Shown here one piece after another: positions 24,828 to 33,746 of a DNA stretch of 64,000 nucleotides. The notes beneath the pieces are model-generated. The model saw nothing but the letters and a program-made list of their open reading frames with translations. It was not told the DNA's origin and searched no databases. The DNA is from Pseudonocardia autotrophica (GTDB taxonomy: Bacteria > Actinomycetota > Actinomycetes > Mycobacteriales > Pseudonocardiaceae). Both the position numbers and the translations under genes were made by a program. The stretch is from positions 3,720,001 through 3,784,000 of the forward strand of contig NZ_AP018920.1 of NCBI RefSeq assembly GCF_003945385.1, written 5' to 3'. How positions within the stretch are numbered: position 1 is the stretch's first letter; each line of letters begins with the position of its first letter.

Positions 24828-25361
24828 GTGCCCCGTAACCCCTACGACGAACTGCCCCAGGTCCCGTCGTTCGAGCTGACCAGCACCGATGTGAACGACG
24901 GCGCCGCGCTCGCCACCCCGCAGCTGTCCGGCATCTTCGGTGCCGGTGGCGAGGACACGTCCCCGCAGCTGTCCTGGTCCGGTGCGCCGGAGGGCACCCG
25001 GTCCTACGTGGTCACCTGCTTCGACCCGGACGCGCCGACCGGTTCCGGGTTCTGGCACTGGGCGGTGCTGAACATCCCGGCGTCGGTGACGTCGCTGCCG
25101 TCCGGGGCGGGCGACGACAGCGGCTCCGGGATCCCCGATGGTGCCGTGCAGCTGAAGAACGACGCCGGCCTGGCCCGGTACCTGGGTGCCGCCCCGCCGC
25201 CCGGACACGGGCCGCACCGCTACTACTTCGTGGTGCACGCGGTCGACGTCCCGTCGCTGGACGTCCCGGAGACCGCGACGCCGGCGTTCCTCGGGTTCAA
25301 CCTGTTCGGCCACACCGTGGGCCGGGCGGTGCTCATCGGCACGCACGCCAACCTGAGCTGA
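24828..25361 (+). CDS. YbhB/YbcL family (PEBP-like) protein
   Basis: A 177-residue protein of the phosphatidylethanolamine-binding/Raf-kinase-inhibitor-like fold. The two signature blocks are present: [19 protein letters not shown] and [13 protein letters not shown], which line the anion-binding pocket. The role of bacterial members is unclear. No signal peptide is seen. The GTG at 24828 is preceded by GAGGAGG at 24813-24819. The next gene begins 12 bp downstream, so the two are probably cotranscribed. Confidence 0.85.
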   Translation: MPRNPYDELPQVPSFELTSTDVNDGAALATPQLSGIFGAGGEDTSPQLSWSGAPEGTRSYVVTCFDPDAPTGSGFWHWAVLNIPASVTSLPSGAGDDSGSGIPDGAVQLKNDAGLARYLGAAPPPGHGPHRYYFVVHAVDVPSLDVPETATPAFLGFNLFGHTVGRAVLIGTHANLS

Positions 25362-25373
25362 CGGGCGGACCCG

Positions 25374-26417
25374 GTGGGCTGGGACGAGGACACCGCCCCG
25401 GGCTCGCACCCGGGGACCGGTGGCCCGCCGGTCCCCGGGTCCGGCTCCGGGTCGGCGGCCGCCTCCGCCGTCGCCGACGCGGCGGCGCGACTGCACCGGA
25501 TCCCGCCGGAGGACTTCGTCGCCGCGCGGGACGCGCTCGTCGCCGAGGCCCGGGCCGCCGGGGACCGCGCGTCCGCCACCGAGATCGCCGGGTTCAAGCG
25601 GCCCACCCGGGCGGCCTGGCTGGCCAACCTGCTCGTCGCCGAGGCACCCGACGAGGTGGACGGCCTGCTCGATCTCGCCGCGCCGCTCGCGGACGCGCAA
25701 CAGTCGCTGGACGGCGCCGCCCTGCGCCGGGTCTCCGCGCAGCGCAACGCGCTGGTCGGCTCGCTCGCCCGGCGTGCGGCGCAGCTCGGCCGGGCGACCG
25801 GCCGCCGGATCGAGCCCGCACTGGAGCGCGAGGTGCGGGTGGTGCTGGAGTCCGCGCTGGCCGACGAGGAGCTGGCCGCGCGGGTTCGCTCCGGGCGGCT
25901 GGTGCGTTTCGAGCGACACAGCGGATTCGGCCCGCTGGCCGGTGCGCCCGATCCGGATACACAGCAGGCGGCCGGGATCCGGACGGCGCCCGAGCCGACC
26001 GTCCGCCGGGCACAACCCGATCCGCCGGCCCGCGGGCGCAGCGCGGCACGGCGGCAGGAGCGGGAGCAGGACGCGGCGCTCCGCCGTGCGCGGGAGCAGC
26101 AGGAACGCCGGCAGAAGGCCGTCGCCGACGCCGAGGACCTTCTCGAGCGGACCCGCCTCGGCGCGAACGACGCGGTCCGGGAGCGCGACGACGCCCGTGA
26201 ACGGGCCGATGCGGCGACCGGGCGGCGCGACGATGCGCACCGCCGTGTCGAGGAACTGCGGGCCGAGCTCGATCGTGCCCGCAGCGCGGTCACGGCCGCC
26301 GATCGCGAGGCGAAGTCCGCGGAACGGGAGGCCGACGACGCGGCCCGCCGGGCCCGCTCCACCGCGGCCGAGGTGGCCCGCGCCGAACAGGCCGTCGAAG
26401 ACCTCCGGGAGCTGTGA
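25374..26417 (+). CDS. Uncharacterised actinobacterial protein with C-terminal coiled coil
   Basis: A 347-residue protein I do not recognise by function. Residues 1-30 are Gly/Pro/Ser-rich. Residues 35-175 look globular and helical, including the motif FKRPTRAAWLANLLV seen in actinobacterial proteins of this type. After a Pro/Arg linker, residues from about 215 to the end are a charged Arg/Glu/Ala heptad-like stretch that should form a long coiled coil. There is no signal peptide or membrane helix. The GTG start has only a weak ribosome site and may be coupled to the PEBP gene. A scaffold or nucleic-acid-binding role is possible but unsupported. Confidence 0.6.
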   Translation: MGWDEDTAPGSHPGTGGPPVPGSGSGSAAASAVADAAARLHRIPPEDFVAARDALVAEARAAGDRASATEIAGFKRPTRAAWLANLLVAEAPDEVDGLLDLAAPLADAQQSLDGAALRRVSAQRNALVGSLARRAAQLGRATGRRIEPALEREVRVVLESALADEELAARVRSGRLVRFERHSGFGPLAGAPDPDTQQAAGIRTAPEPTVRRAQPDPPARGRSAARRQEREQDAALRRAREQQERRQKAVADAEDLLERTRLGANDAVRERDDARERADAATGRRDDAHRRVEELRAELDRARSAVTAADREAKSAEREADDAARRARSTAAEVARAEQAVEDLREL

Positions 26418-26436
26418 CCGGCGGCTGGTCCCGCGC

Positions 26437-26509
26437 TCGTGACCGTCGGTTCGTGTCGCACCGGCTCGTGTCGCGTCGGCTCGTATCGCGCCGGCTCGTG
26501 CCGTCGCCC
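26437..26509 (+). repeat. 15-bp direct repeats after the coiled-coil gene
   Basis: Units starting at 26437, 26451, 26466, 26481 and 26496 share the form TCGTGTCGCGCCGGC with a few changes. The gene end (around 26412-26425, TGTGACCGGCGGC) resembles a divergent first copy that contains the stop. Confidence 0.7.
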
Positions 26510-26712
26510 TGTGTCGTCGGCCCGTCGTCGGCATGCTCCCCCGGGTTCCTCACCGGCTCGCAGCCGGCACCGTCGGTATCGATGCGCCCCGTGGGTGGGG
26601 GCTCGACCGGGGCGCGATCCGGCCGGTCGCCTACGCCGCGTTCACGGACGTCACGGTTGCCGGACCGGAACAACCGCCGAGTCGAAGCAGCACTGTGGCC
26701 GCGAACCACGAA

Positions 26713-26776
26713 CCGCCTTGCCGCCTTGCCGCCTTGCCGCCTTGCCGCCTTGCCGCCTTGCCGCCTTGCCGCCTTG
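26713..26776. repeat. Octanucleotide array (CCGCCTTG)x8
   Basis: Eight exact copies of CCGCCTTG occupy 26713-26776 without interruption, about 240 bp upstream of the HNH gene. Exact identity suggests recent slippage or selection. It is not part of a reading frame. Confidence 0.95.
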
Positions 26777-27000
26777 GGGAGTGTGCGACGGCCGACGTTC
26801 CGCCCTCGCATCTCGACCGCTCACGAGCGTGACCGCGCGGGCGTCCGACGTCGCGCGGCCGAGCATATCGCCTCGTCCGGCAGCGGCGTCGGGCCGGCAC
26901 GGCGCCGATGCCACTCGTAGCCACGGCTCCGGCGTGGTCATGTCGTTCGCCATTGCAAACGATCATGGTCGAACGCTCGCGAGGACGCCCCGGCCTCCAC

Positions 27001-27013
27001 TACCATCGAATAT
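27001..27013 (+). promoter_or_regulatory. Leaderless-type -10 for the HNH gene
   Basis: TACCAT (27001-27006) ends 7 nt before the ATG at 27014. No ribosome site precedes the ATG. Confidence 0.45.
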
Positions 27014-28957
27014 ATGTTCGAGTCCGTGAGGGAGGTACAGGCGATGGACGCGACAGAAGTAGTGGATGCGGCAGGAATGATGGACGAGGCAGACGTGATG
27101 CTCGACCGCCCGCACTGGGCCGACCGCGAGCCTCCCGACATCGACCCCGAGGACGATGTGCTCCTCGCGGCCTACCAGCCCACTCCTGGCACTCCTGTCA
27201 TCGATCCCGACTCCGCACCCGGCGCCCGCCTCGCCCTCGACATCGAATACGCCGCCGCCCTGGCCGCCCAGCTCACCGACACCCAGCTGCTGGAGGTCGT
27301 TGCCGGGATCGCGCGGCACCGCAACTGGCTCGCCGCACTCGAACACCGCATGATCGCCGCCTACGCCGATCGGCACCCCCGCGACAGCCAGGCTGTCCGC
27401 CCCGGCGCCGCTTCGGCGACTCCGACCGAACAGTGGGTCCCCGACGAGCTCGGCCTCGTACTCGCCGTCAGCCGCGAGCGAGCCCGCGGGATCATCACCG
27501 ACGCCCAGCGTCTCACTCATGTCCTGCCCGGCACGCTCGATGCACTGCAGTCCGGGGTGCTCGACCAGAGCAAGGTCGACACGGTGCTCCGCGCCACCGA
27601 CGTTCTCGACTCCGACCAGGCTCAGCAGGTCGAGGCGATCGTGCTCGCCAAGGTTGCCGGAGCCACTCGCCGCCAGGTCTACGACCGGCTCCGCCGCGCC
27701 GTGGCCAAGGTCGACCCGCACGGCACCCGTCGCCGCCACCAGCGTTCCCTGGTCGATCGCCGGATCGGGCTGTCCCACGGCGACGACGGCATGGCCACCC
27801 TCTGGCTCACCGGTTCCGCCCACGACACCCAGGCCTCCTGGCAATCACTCGACCGCCTCGCCCGCTCGCTGGGGGCCGGAGATCCTCGCACCCTCGAACA
27901 GCGCCGCGTCGACCTCGCCCACCAGCTCCTGCAGGGCACTCTCGCCGTCACCGACCTCGGCCAGGTCCACGCCGCGGTCGACAGCCTCCTCGCGGCGGGC
28001 GCAGCCGCTGTTAGTGCTGACACCGCAACCGCTGATGCCGCTCGGACCGGTGCTGTTGGAGCCAATGTTGCGACCGACACAGCTGCCGCTCCGGCCGACG
28101 CGGAGGATGGCCCGACCTCTGCTCACGCCGACGACACGATCTCCACTCGCGCCGACGACACGGGTTCCGCTCACGTCGACGAGACGGGTTCCGCTCGCGT
28201 CGACCATACGGCCGTCGACGCCACCACCGACCCGACCGGCGCGGTCCCCATTCCGCCCCACATCTCGTCCTCCGTACTCGCCGAAGCCGTGGTGCGCGCC
28301 CTGGCGCAGAAGCCGGACCCCAACGAGACGATCGGCCGCAAGCCACTCATCCAGGTCGTGGTCGCCCTCGACACGCTCATCGGCGCCGGCGACCGCCCCG
28401 CCGAGCTCACCGGACACGGCCCCATCCCCGCCACCACCGCCCGTGCACTCGCTGCCGGCGGCGTCTGGCGACAGCTCGTGACCGACTCCACCACCGGGCG
28501 CATCCACTCCGTCGGACGCACCACGTACTCCCCGCCCGCCGCCATGGCCGACCACGTCCGAGCCCGCGACGGTCACTGCCGCGGCCCTGCCTGCGACCAC
28601 ACCATCCGCGACCTCGACCACCACGTCCCCTGGGCGCGCGGTGGCCAGACCAGCGAGGACAACCTGCACGGCTACTGCCGCGGCTGCCACACACTCAAGG
28701 ATCGGCCCGGCTGGCAGGTCCTCGCCCACCCCGACGGCACCGTTCAATGGATCAGCCCCCACGGCTGGACGAGCACCTCACATCCCCGCGACTACCGCGA
28801 CCTCACCGACCCCTATCCGGAGGTGGCCGACGCCGTGCCGTCCCGGACCCCGGAGACATCTGCCAAGCCCGGCCGACCCGCCATGCCCGATCCGGCCGAT
28901 TCACTCACCGGACCGGGTGCGTCCGAGGGCTGCGCGAACGATCCAGCGCCCTTCTGA
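27014..28957 (+). CDS. DUF222 / 13E12-repeat family HNH endonuclease-like protein
   Basis: A 647-residue protein with an N-terminal DUF222 domain (about residues 75-320) and a C-terminal HNH nuclease fold at about 515-560, with zinc knuckles CRGPAC and CRGC around the HH-N core (DLDHHVPW, DNLHGYC). Between them (about 330-415) is a variable linker with octapeptide repeats. Proteins of this type are multicopy in actinobacteria and often behave like mobile or selfish genes; their function is not established. The codon use is slightly less GC-rich than the neighbours. Exact octanucleotide arrays lie on both sides. Confidence 0.85.
   Translation: MFESVREVQAMDATEVVDAAGMMDEADVMLDRPHWADREPPDIDPEDDVLLAAYQPTPGTPVIDPDSAPGARLALDIEYAAALAAQLTDTQLLEVVAGIARHRNWLAALEHRMIAAYADRHPRDSQAVRPGAASATPTEQWVPDELGLVLAVSRERARGIITDAQRLTHVLPGTLDALQSGVLDQSKVDTVLRATDVLDSDQAQQVEAIVLAKVAGATRRQVYDRLRRAVAKVDPHGTRRRHQRSLVDRRIGLSHGDDGMATLWLTGSAHDTQASWQSLDRLARSLGAGDPRTLEQRRVDLAHQLLQGTLAVTDLGQVHAAVDSLLAAGAAAVSADTATADAARTGAVGANVATDTAAAPADAEDGPTSAHADDTISTRADDTGSAHVDETGSARVDHTAVDATTDPTGAVPIPPHISSSVLAEAVVRALAQKPDPNETIGRKPLIQVVVALDTLIGAGDRPAELTGHGPIPATTARALAAGGVWRQLVTDSTTGRIHSVGRTTYSPPAAMADHVRARDGHCRGPACDHTIRDLDHHVPWARGGQTSEDNLHGYCRGCHTLKDRPGWQVLAHPDGTVQWISPHGWTSTSHPRDYRDLTDPYPEVADAVPSRTPETSAKPGRPAMPDPADSLTGPGASEGCANDPAPF
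28127..28222 (+). repeat. 24-bp in-frame repeat in the HNH gene, 4 copies
   Basis: Four 24-bp units encode ADDTISTR, ADDTGSAH, VDETGSAR and VDHTAVDA in the linker between DUF222 and HNH domains. The third base varies freely while frame and acidic/Thr positions are kept. Confidence 0.75.
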
Positions 28958-29082
28958 TGGCTCCGGCGGGCCAGGGCGCGACAGCCACACCCACCTCCGC
29001 CGGACGGCGCCCGACGCAACGACATGACGGCGTGGCGACGCAGCGGCGTGACGGGGTGATGGCGTGGTCGAGTCCCGTGCCG

Positions 29083-29122
29083 CGACGGGGCGACGGGGCG
29101 ACGGGGCGACGGGGCGACGGGG
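29083..29122. repeat. Octanucleotide array (CGACGGGG)x5
   Basis: Five exact copies of CGACGGGG lie at 29083-29122, about 125 bp after the HNH gene stop. Less regular GACGG/GTGACGG motifs precede it from about 29025. The rest of 28958-29241 shows no gene. Confidence 0.95.
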
Positions 29123-29241
29123 CGACCATCGCATCCGACAGCACCCGATGCGATGGACGGCACGGCCGAATCACTGGCAGACTGCACTCCGTACGCCGTA
29201 CCGAACTTGTGCCGAACCCGGCACCGAGCTGTGGAGGTCTC

Positions 29242-29712
29242 ATGACCGGCACCACCGACCCCCGTTCCCGGATCCGCGCTCCGCACGAGCTCAAGGAGAT
29301 GAACGAACAACTCCTCGCCCAGCGTGAGGCGGGCGAGCTGCCGTTCGAGCTACCGGTGCTCACCGTGCCGGGGCGACGCAGCGGCCGCCCACGCGCCACT
29401 CCGCTGACCGTGTACGAGCGCGACGGCGTCCGGTTCGTGGTCGGCGGGTTCCCGGCGGCCGACTGGATCGCGAACGTCCGCGCCGCGGCCGGTCACGCGA
29501 CGCTGAGCAGCGGCAACCCCCCGACCACCGAGGCCGTGGTTCTCACCGAGGTGCCGATCGACGAGGCCCGCCCGGTGCTCGCGGCCTGGCCGGAGGTGAC
29601 CCCGGACGGCGTCGAGGCAATGGTGGCGAGCGGAGTGGCGACGGCACCGACACCCGAGGCGCTGGCGGACCTCGCCGGGACCTGCCCGGTCTTCCGTATC
29701 GAACCGGGCTGA
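29242..29712 (+). CDS. Deazaflavin (F420)-dependent nitroreductase-like protein
   Basis: A 156-residue protein of the DUF385/Ddn-like split beta-barrel family. The typical opening is LTVPGRRSGRPRATPLTVYE followed by GVRFVVGGFPAADWIANVRA, which forms the F420 or FMN site. Family members reduce nitro compounds, quinones or unsaturated ketones with F420H2. The ATG at 29242 follows GGAGG at 29233-29237. It is monocistronic and ends in a hairpin. The electron acceptor is unknown. Confidence 0.8.
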   Translation: MTGTTDPRSRIRAPHELKEMNEQLLAQREAGELPFELPVLTVPGRRSGRPRATPLTVYERDGVRFVVGGFPAADWIANVRAAAGHATLSSGNPPTTEAVVLTEVPIDEARPVLAAWPEVTPDGVEAMVASGVATAPTPEALADLAGTCPVFRIEPG

Positions 29713-29719
29713 GCTGCCC

Positions 29720-29761
29720 CACCGCCAGATCGTTCGCTCACGGCAACGATCGTGGGCGGTG
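29720..29761 (+). terminator. Hairpin after the deazaflavin-type oxidoreductase gene
   Basis: CACCGCC (29720-29726) pairs with GGCGGTG (29755-29761), and inside it ATCGTT (29729-29734) pairs with AACGAT (29745-29750), giving a 13-bp stem with a small internal loop. Confidence 0.55.
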
Positions 29762-29811
29762 TCACCGTCGCGCGCCGCACGGCGCGGGAGCGTCCCGCAT
29801 ACGCTCGGGCC

Positions 29812-29826
29812 GTGATCGCACGGTGA
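29812..29826 (+). CDS. Possible leaderless 4-codon upstream ORF
   Basis: TACGCT at 29800-29805 ends 6 nt before the GTG at 29812, the spacing seen at other leaderless starts here. Translation from it would give M-I-A-R and stop at TGA 29824-29826, which overlaps the GTG start of the AbrB-family gene (GTGA). It may couple initiation at that gene. Alternatively it is chance and the transcript simply has an 11-nt leader. Confidence 0.3.
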   Translation: MIAR

Positions 29827-30965
29827 CGGCGCTCCGGCGTCTGCGGAACGTCTCCTGGTGGCGGTGGCTCCTGCTCGCCGCACTCACCGTGCTCGGCACG
29901 ATCGGCCTGGCCGCCCTCGGCGTGCCATCGCCCGCCCTGTTCGCCGGGCTGCTGGTGGCGACCGTGCTGGCCCTCTGCGGGCTCGGTCCGAGCCGGGTCG
30001 CGCGCCCGCTCACCGCCGGCGCGCAGGCCGTGATCGGCGTCGTCATCGGGCTGCTCGCCCGGCCCGACACACTCGCCGCGATCGCCTCCAACTGGATACC
30101 GGTACTGCTGATCAGCCTGGCGACGCTGCTGGCCAGCATGGCCGCCGGTCTGCTGATGGGTCTGCAGCGCGGCGTCACCCCGCTCACCGGGATGCTCGCG
30201 CAGACCGCCGGGGGCGCGAGCGGGCTGGTGGCGATCAGCCGCGAACTGGGCGGCGACGAACGGATGGTCGCGGTCATCCAGTACCTGCGGGTCGGCCTGG
30301 TGACGGCGACGATGCCGGTGGTCGCCGTCGCGCTCTACGGCGCGCAGCACGCCGCACCCGGTGCGGCGCCGGATCCGGGCGTGTCCGCGGCGCCGTGGTG
30401 GATCGGGCTCGCCCTGCTCGGTGTGTGCGTCGCGGTCGGCATCCCGCTCGCCCGGCTCGCGCGGGTGCCCGCCGGTTCCCTGCTCGGACCGATGGTCATC
30501 GCGCTGGTGATCAGTCTCGCCGGGTTCTCCTTCGACGCCTCGGTGCCGCTGCCGATCGTCGATCTCGCCTACGCACTGATCGGCTGGCAGGCCGGGCTGC
30601 GGTTCACCCGCCGAGCCCTCGCCACCGTCGCCCGGGTGCTCCCACTGGCCACCGCACTCATCCTGGCCGTCGTCGCACTGTGCGCCGGCCTCGGGCTCGT
30701 CCTGTCGCACTTCACCGGCATGACCCCACTGGAGGGCTATCTCGCGACGACACCGGGCGGCGTCTATGCGGTGCTGGCGACCGCGATCTCGTCGGGCGTC
30801 GACGTCACCTCGGTGGTCGCCGTTCAGGTGCTGCGGGTCGTGCTGATGCTGCTCGTCGCGCCGTGGATCGCCCGGTTCGTCGGGTGGTGGCTCGGGTCCG
30901 GACACCGGACCGGCGACCCGACGGAGCCGGCGGACACTCCGGGCGGGGACGGCCGGGACAGGTAG
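29823..30965 (+). CDS. AbrB-family membrane permease-like protein
   Basis: A 380-residue integral membrane protein with about ten helices in two similar halves, the internal duplication of the AbrB family (COG3180, unrelated to the AbrB DNA-binding protein). Family blocks QTAGGASGLVAISRELGGD and TTPGGVYAVLATA are present in equivalent places of the two halves. The function of the family is unknown; some are annotated as ammonia-monooxygenase-like by error. The GTG at 29823 is chosen for overlap with a small upstream ORF. The tail is Pro/Gly/Asp-rich. Confidence 0.75.
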   Translation: MTALRRLRNVSWWRWLLLAALTVLGTIGLAALGVPSPALFAGLLVATVLALCGLGPSRVARPLTAGAQAVIGVVIGLLARPDTLAAIASNWIPVLLISLATLLASMAAGLLMGLQRGVTPLTGMLAQTAGGASGLVAISRELGGDERMVAVIQYLRVGLVTATMPVVAVALYGAQHAAPGAAPDPGVSAAPWWIGLALLGVCVAVGIPLARLARVPAGSLLGPMVIALVISLAGFSFDASVPLPIVDLAYALIGWQAGLRFTRRALATVARVLPLATALILAVVALCAGLGLVLSHFTGMTPLEGYLATTPGGVYAVLATAISSGVDVTSVVAVQVLRVVLMLLVAPWIARFVGWWLGSGHRTGDPTEPADTPGGDGRDR

Positions 30966-30992
30966 GCACGGACAGGCGGCAGCGGAGCCGGT

Positions 30993-31094
30993 TCAGCGGA
31001 CCCGCTCGGTCCGGCCCTGAGCCGGTTCAGCGGATCCGCCCGGTCCGGCCCGGAGCCGGCTCAGCGGATCCGTTCGATCCGGCCCGGCGGCGGC
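30993..31094 (-). repeat. 34-bp tandem repeat of a gene end, 3 units
   Basis: Units start at 30993, 31027 and 31061, all beginning TCAGCGGA on the plus strand. The third holds the stop and last ten codons of the cobalamin-binding-like gene on the minus strand. The others lie beyond its stop and would encode near-identical C-termini (GRTGRIR, GRTERVR) each with a TGA, in the two other reading frames. Confidence 0.9.
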
Positions 31095-31954
31095 TCCGGC
31101 ACCGCACCCGGGTGCAGCGCCGCGGCGATCGCCTCGATCCCGTCCACCAACCGCGGACCGGCCCGCACCACGTACGACGCCGAGTCCAGCGCGTACACCG
31201 GCAACTGCGCCGGCAACCGGTCCAGCACCGCCCGGGCCTGCGCGAGCGCACCCTGCTCCCCCGCCAGCCCGAACCCGCACGGCGCGACCAGCACCACGTC
31301 GAACGGGCCGGGCAGCGCGTCCCATCCGGTCGCGACACTGCGGCCACCCGGGACCGCACCGACCGCGATCCCGCCCGCCGCGGTGACCAGGTCCGGCACC
31401 CAGTGCCCTGGCAGGAACGGCGGATCCGTCCATTCGAGCACCAGCACCCGGGGCTCCGGCCGGCCACGCACCGCCGCCGCGACCGCGTCCAACCGGGCAC
31501 TCAGCTCACCGACCAGCGCCGCGGCCGCCTCCGGCACCCGCGCCGCCGTGCCGACCGCGGAGATCACCTCCAGCACGTCGGGCAGCCGGTGCGGGTCGAG
31601 CGACAGCACCTGAGCGCTGGTACCGATCGACGCCTGCGCCTGCGCGACCGACGAACCCGGCAGCGCGCACACCGCACACAGGTCCTGGGTCAGGATCAGA
31701 TCGGGATCGGCGGCGGCGAGCGTCGCCCGGTCCAGGTCGTAGAGCGGCAGCCCGCTCGCCGCCCGCTCCCGCACCACCGCATCGATCTCGGCGGGCGTCC
31801 CGGCAGCGGGCAGGGCCGTGTCGACCACCACCGGCACCCGGTCCCGCACCCCGGCCGGCTCGTCGCACTCGAACGTCACCCCGACCAGCCGGTCGGCCAG
31901 GCCGAGCCGCCCGGCGATCTCGGTACCGGCCGGCAGCAACGAGGCGATCCGCAC
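31061..31954 (-). CDS. Cobalamin-binding-like protein (helical-backbone metal receptor) without signal peptide
   Basis: A 297-residue BtuF-like protein. It begins directly with the mature-type sequence [12 protein letters not shown] and has no signal peptide, so it is probably cytoplasmic, unlike ABC binding proteins. The motif [12 protein letters not shown] with a Cys-x2-Cys is typical of a cobalamin-binding subgroup. It may bind a corrinoid or haem-like cofactor, possibly linked to the cobalamin genes at the far end of the window. GTG at 31954 is supported by TACGCT 7 nt upstream on the minus strand. It is divergent from pgm. Confidence 0.65.
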   Translation of the reverse strand: MRIASLLPAGTEIAGRLGLADRLVGVTFECDEPAGVRDRVPVVVDTALPAAGTPAEIDAVVRERAASGLPLYDLDRATLAAADPDLILTQDLCAVCALPGSSVAQAQASIGTSAQVLSLDPHRLPDVLEVISAVGTAARVPEAAAALVGELSARLDAVAAAVRGRPEPRVLVLEWTDPPFLPGHWVPDLVTAAGGIAVGAVPGGRSVATGWDALPGPFDVVLVAPCGFGLAGEQGALAQARAVLDRLPAQLPVYALDSASYVVRAGPRLVDGIEAIAAALHPGAVPEPPPGRIERIR

Positions 31955-31967
31955 GGACGAGAGCGTA
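31955..31967 (-). promoter_or_regulatory. Leaderless-type -10 for the cobalamin-binding-like gene
   Basis: TACGCT (minus strand, 31967-31962) ends 7 nt before the GTG start at 31954. Confidence 0.5.
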
Positions 31968-32036
31968 GGTGCTGCCGACACCCCCGCCCATACGGCAGGG
32001 TGGGCGGCGACCGTACTCCGGAAGGACAGGACATAC

Positions 32037-33731
32037 ATGACCGTGCACGAGCGCGCCGGCACCCCGGCCCGCCCCGAGGACCTGGTGGACGTGCCCGCGC
32101 TGCTCGCGGCGTACCGGGACGTCCACCCGGATCCGAAGGTCGACGTCCAGCGGGTCGCATTCGGCACCTCCGGGCACCGCGGGTCCGCCCGCACGGCCAC
32201 CTTCAACGACGACCACATCGCCGCCACCAGCCAGGCGATCGTCGAGTACCGAGCCGCGCAGGGCATCGACGGGCCACTGTTCCTGGGCCGCGACTCGCAC
32301 GCACTGTCCGAGCCGGCGCTGCGCACCGCCGCCGAGGTGTTCACCGCGAACGACGTGACGCTGGTCGTCGACTCCCGGGACGGCCTCACCCCCACCCCGG
32401 CGCTCTCGCACGCGATCCTGGTCGCCAACGCGGGACCGGGTGGGCGAGCAGGCGGTGCCGGATCCGGTCGGCTCGCCGACGGTGTGGTCGTCACGCCGTC
32501 GCACAACCCGCCCGCCGACGGCGGCTTCAAGTACAACCCGCCGGACGGCGGCCCGGCCGGCACCGAGGCCACCACCTGGATCGCCGACCGCGCCAACGAG
32601 CTGCTCGAGGCCGGACTGGCCGGGGTGCGCCGCAGCTCCACGATCGATCCCGGCCGCTACGACTTCCTCGGCGAGTACGTCGCCCAGCTCGACCAGGTCC
32701 TCGACATGGACGCGATCCGGGACGCCGGCGTGCGGATCGGTGCGGACCCGCTCGGCGGCGCCTCGGTCGACTACTGGGGCGTCATCGCCGAGCGCTACGG
32801 GCTGGATCTCACCGTGGTGAACCCGGACGTCGATCCGGCGTTCGGGTTCATGACCCTGGACTGGGACGGCAAGATCCGGATGGACTGCTCGTCGCCGTAC
32901 GCGATGGCCTCGCTGATCGCCCGGATGGAGCCCGGCAGCGCCGATGCGAGTTCCGCCGACGCTCCCCGTGGTGCCCCGTACCGGATCGCCACCGGCAACG
33001 ACGCCGACGCCGACCGGCACGGCATCGTCACCGCCGACGGCGGCCTGATGAACCCCAACCACTATCTCGCCGTGGCCATCGGCTACCTCTACGCGCACCG
33101 GCCGGGCTGGCCCGCCGTCGCCGGGATCGGCAAGACCGCGGTCAGCTCGTCGATGATCGACCGGGTGGCCGCCGACCTGGGCCGGCCGCTGGTCGAGGTG
33201 CCGGTCGGGTTCAAGTGGTTCGTCCCCGGCCTGCGCTCCGGGGAGATCGGTTTCGGCGGTGAGGAGAGCGCCGGGGCGTCGTTCCTGCGCCGCGACGGCT
33301 CGCCGTGGACCACCGACAAGGACGGTCTGCTGCTCGCGCTGCTCGCCTCCGAGATCACCGCGACCACCGGCCGGACGCCCAGCGAGCACTACCGCGACCT
33401 CACCGCCCGCTTCGGCGAACCCGCCTACGCCCGTACCGATGTGGCCTGCTCGCGCGAGGAGAAGGCGGCGCTGGGCAAGCTCGACGCGGACGCCGTCACC
33501 GCGACCGAGCTGGCCGGCGACCCGATCACCGCCAAGCTCACCAGGGCCCCGGGCAACGACGCGCCGATCGGCGGGCTCAAGGTCGTCACCGACTCCGGCT
33601 GGTTCGCCGCCCGCCCCTCGGGCACCGAGGACGTCTACAAGGTCTACGCCGAGAGCTTCCGCGGGCCGGAGCACCTGGCGCGGATCCAGGACCAGGCCCG
33701 TGACGTGGTGTCGGCCGCGCTGGCCGGCTGA
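32037..33731 (+). CDS. pgm: Phosphoglucomutase (alpha-D-glucose phosphate-specific)
   Basis: A 564-residue enzyme interconverting glucose-1-phosphate and glucose-6-phosphate. The catalytic phosphoserine loop is TPSHNPP with Ser155, the metal loop is [10 protein letters not shown], and the sugar-binding loop is GGEESAG. The length suits the Pgm subgroup. The ATG at 32037 follows AAGGACAGGA. ppgK starts 15 bp downstream, so both probably share a transcript, linking glycogen or galactose carbon to glucose-6-phosphate. It is divergent from the cobalamin-binding-like gene over 82 bp. Confidence 0.92.
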   Translation: MTVHERAGTPARPEDLVDVPALLAAYRDVHPDPKVDVQRVAFGTSGHRGSARTATFNDDHIAATSQAIVEYRAAQGIDGPLFLGRDSHALSEPALRTAAEVFTANDVTLVVDSRDGLTPTPALSHAILVANAGPGGRAGGAGSGRLADGVVVTPSHNPPADGGFKYNPPDGGPAGTEATTWIADRANELLEAGLAGVRRSSTIDPGRYDFLGEYVAQLDQVLDMDAIRDAGVRIGADPLGGASVDYWGVIAERYGLDLTVVNPDVDPAFGFMTLDWDGKIRMDCSSPYAMASLIARMEPGSADASSADAPRGAPYRIATGNDADADRHGIVTADGGLMNPNHYLAVAIGYLYAHRPGWPAVAGIGKTAVSSSMIDRVAADLGRPLVEVPVGFKWFVPGLRSGEIGFGGEESAGASFLRRDGSPWTTDKDGLLLALLASEITATTGRTPSEHYRDLTARFGEPAYARTDVACSREEKAALGKLDADAVTATELAGDPITAKLTRAPGNDAPIGGLKVVTDSGWFAARPSGTEDVYKVYAESFRGPEHLARIQDQARDVVSAALAG

Positions 33732-33746
33732 GGGAGGATCGTCCAC

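Larger units (their letters stand above)
26418..27000. other. Gene-free 580-bp region with repeats
   Basis: No frame here has gene-like composition. It holds a 15-bp direct-repeat cluster right after the previous stop, an exact octanucleotide array at 26713-26776, and a small palindrome TCACGAGCGTGA at 26821-26832. The last part leads to the leaderless promoter of the HNH gene. Otherwise I see nothing in it. Confidence 0.7.

Noticed and set aside
23406..26534. 1042-codon minus-strand frame through the antiporter, PEBP and coiled-coil region
   Set aside because: It runs through three well-supported genes in other frames and has no domain.
26713..26776. CRISPR array
   Set aside because: Units are contiguous 8-mers without spacers, and no cas genes are present.
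26414..26920. A small gene in the 26.4-27.0 kb gap
   Set aside because: The open frame consists of translated repeats (RLVSRRLVSRR, RLAALPPCRLAALPPC) with no ribosome site or family likeness.
31061..31954. Exported ABC binding protein
   Set aside because: No signal peptide can be found in any in-frame upstream start; the leaderless GTG gives a cytoplasmic protein.
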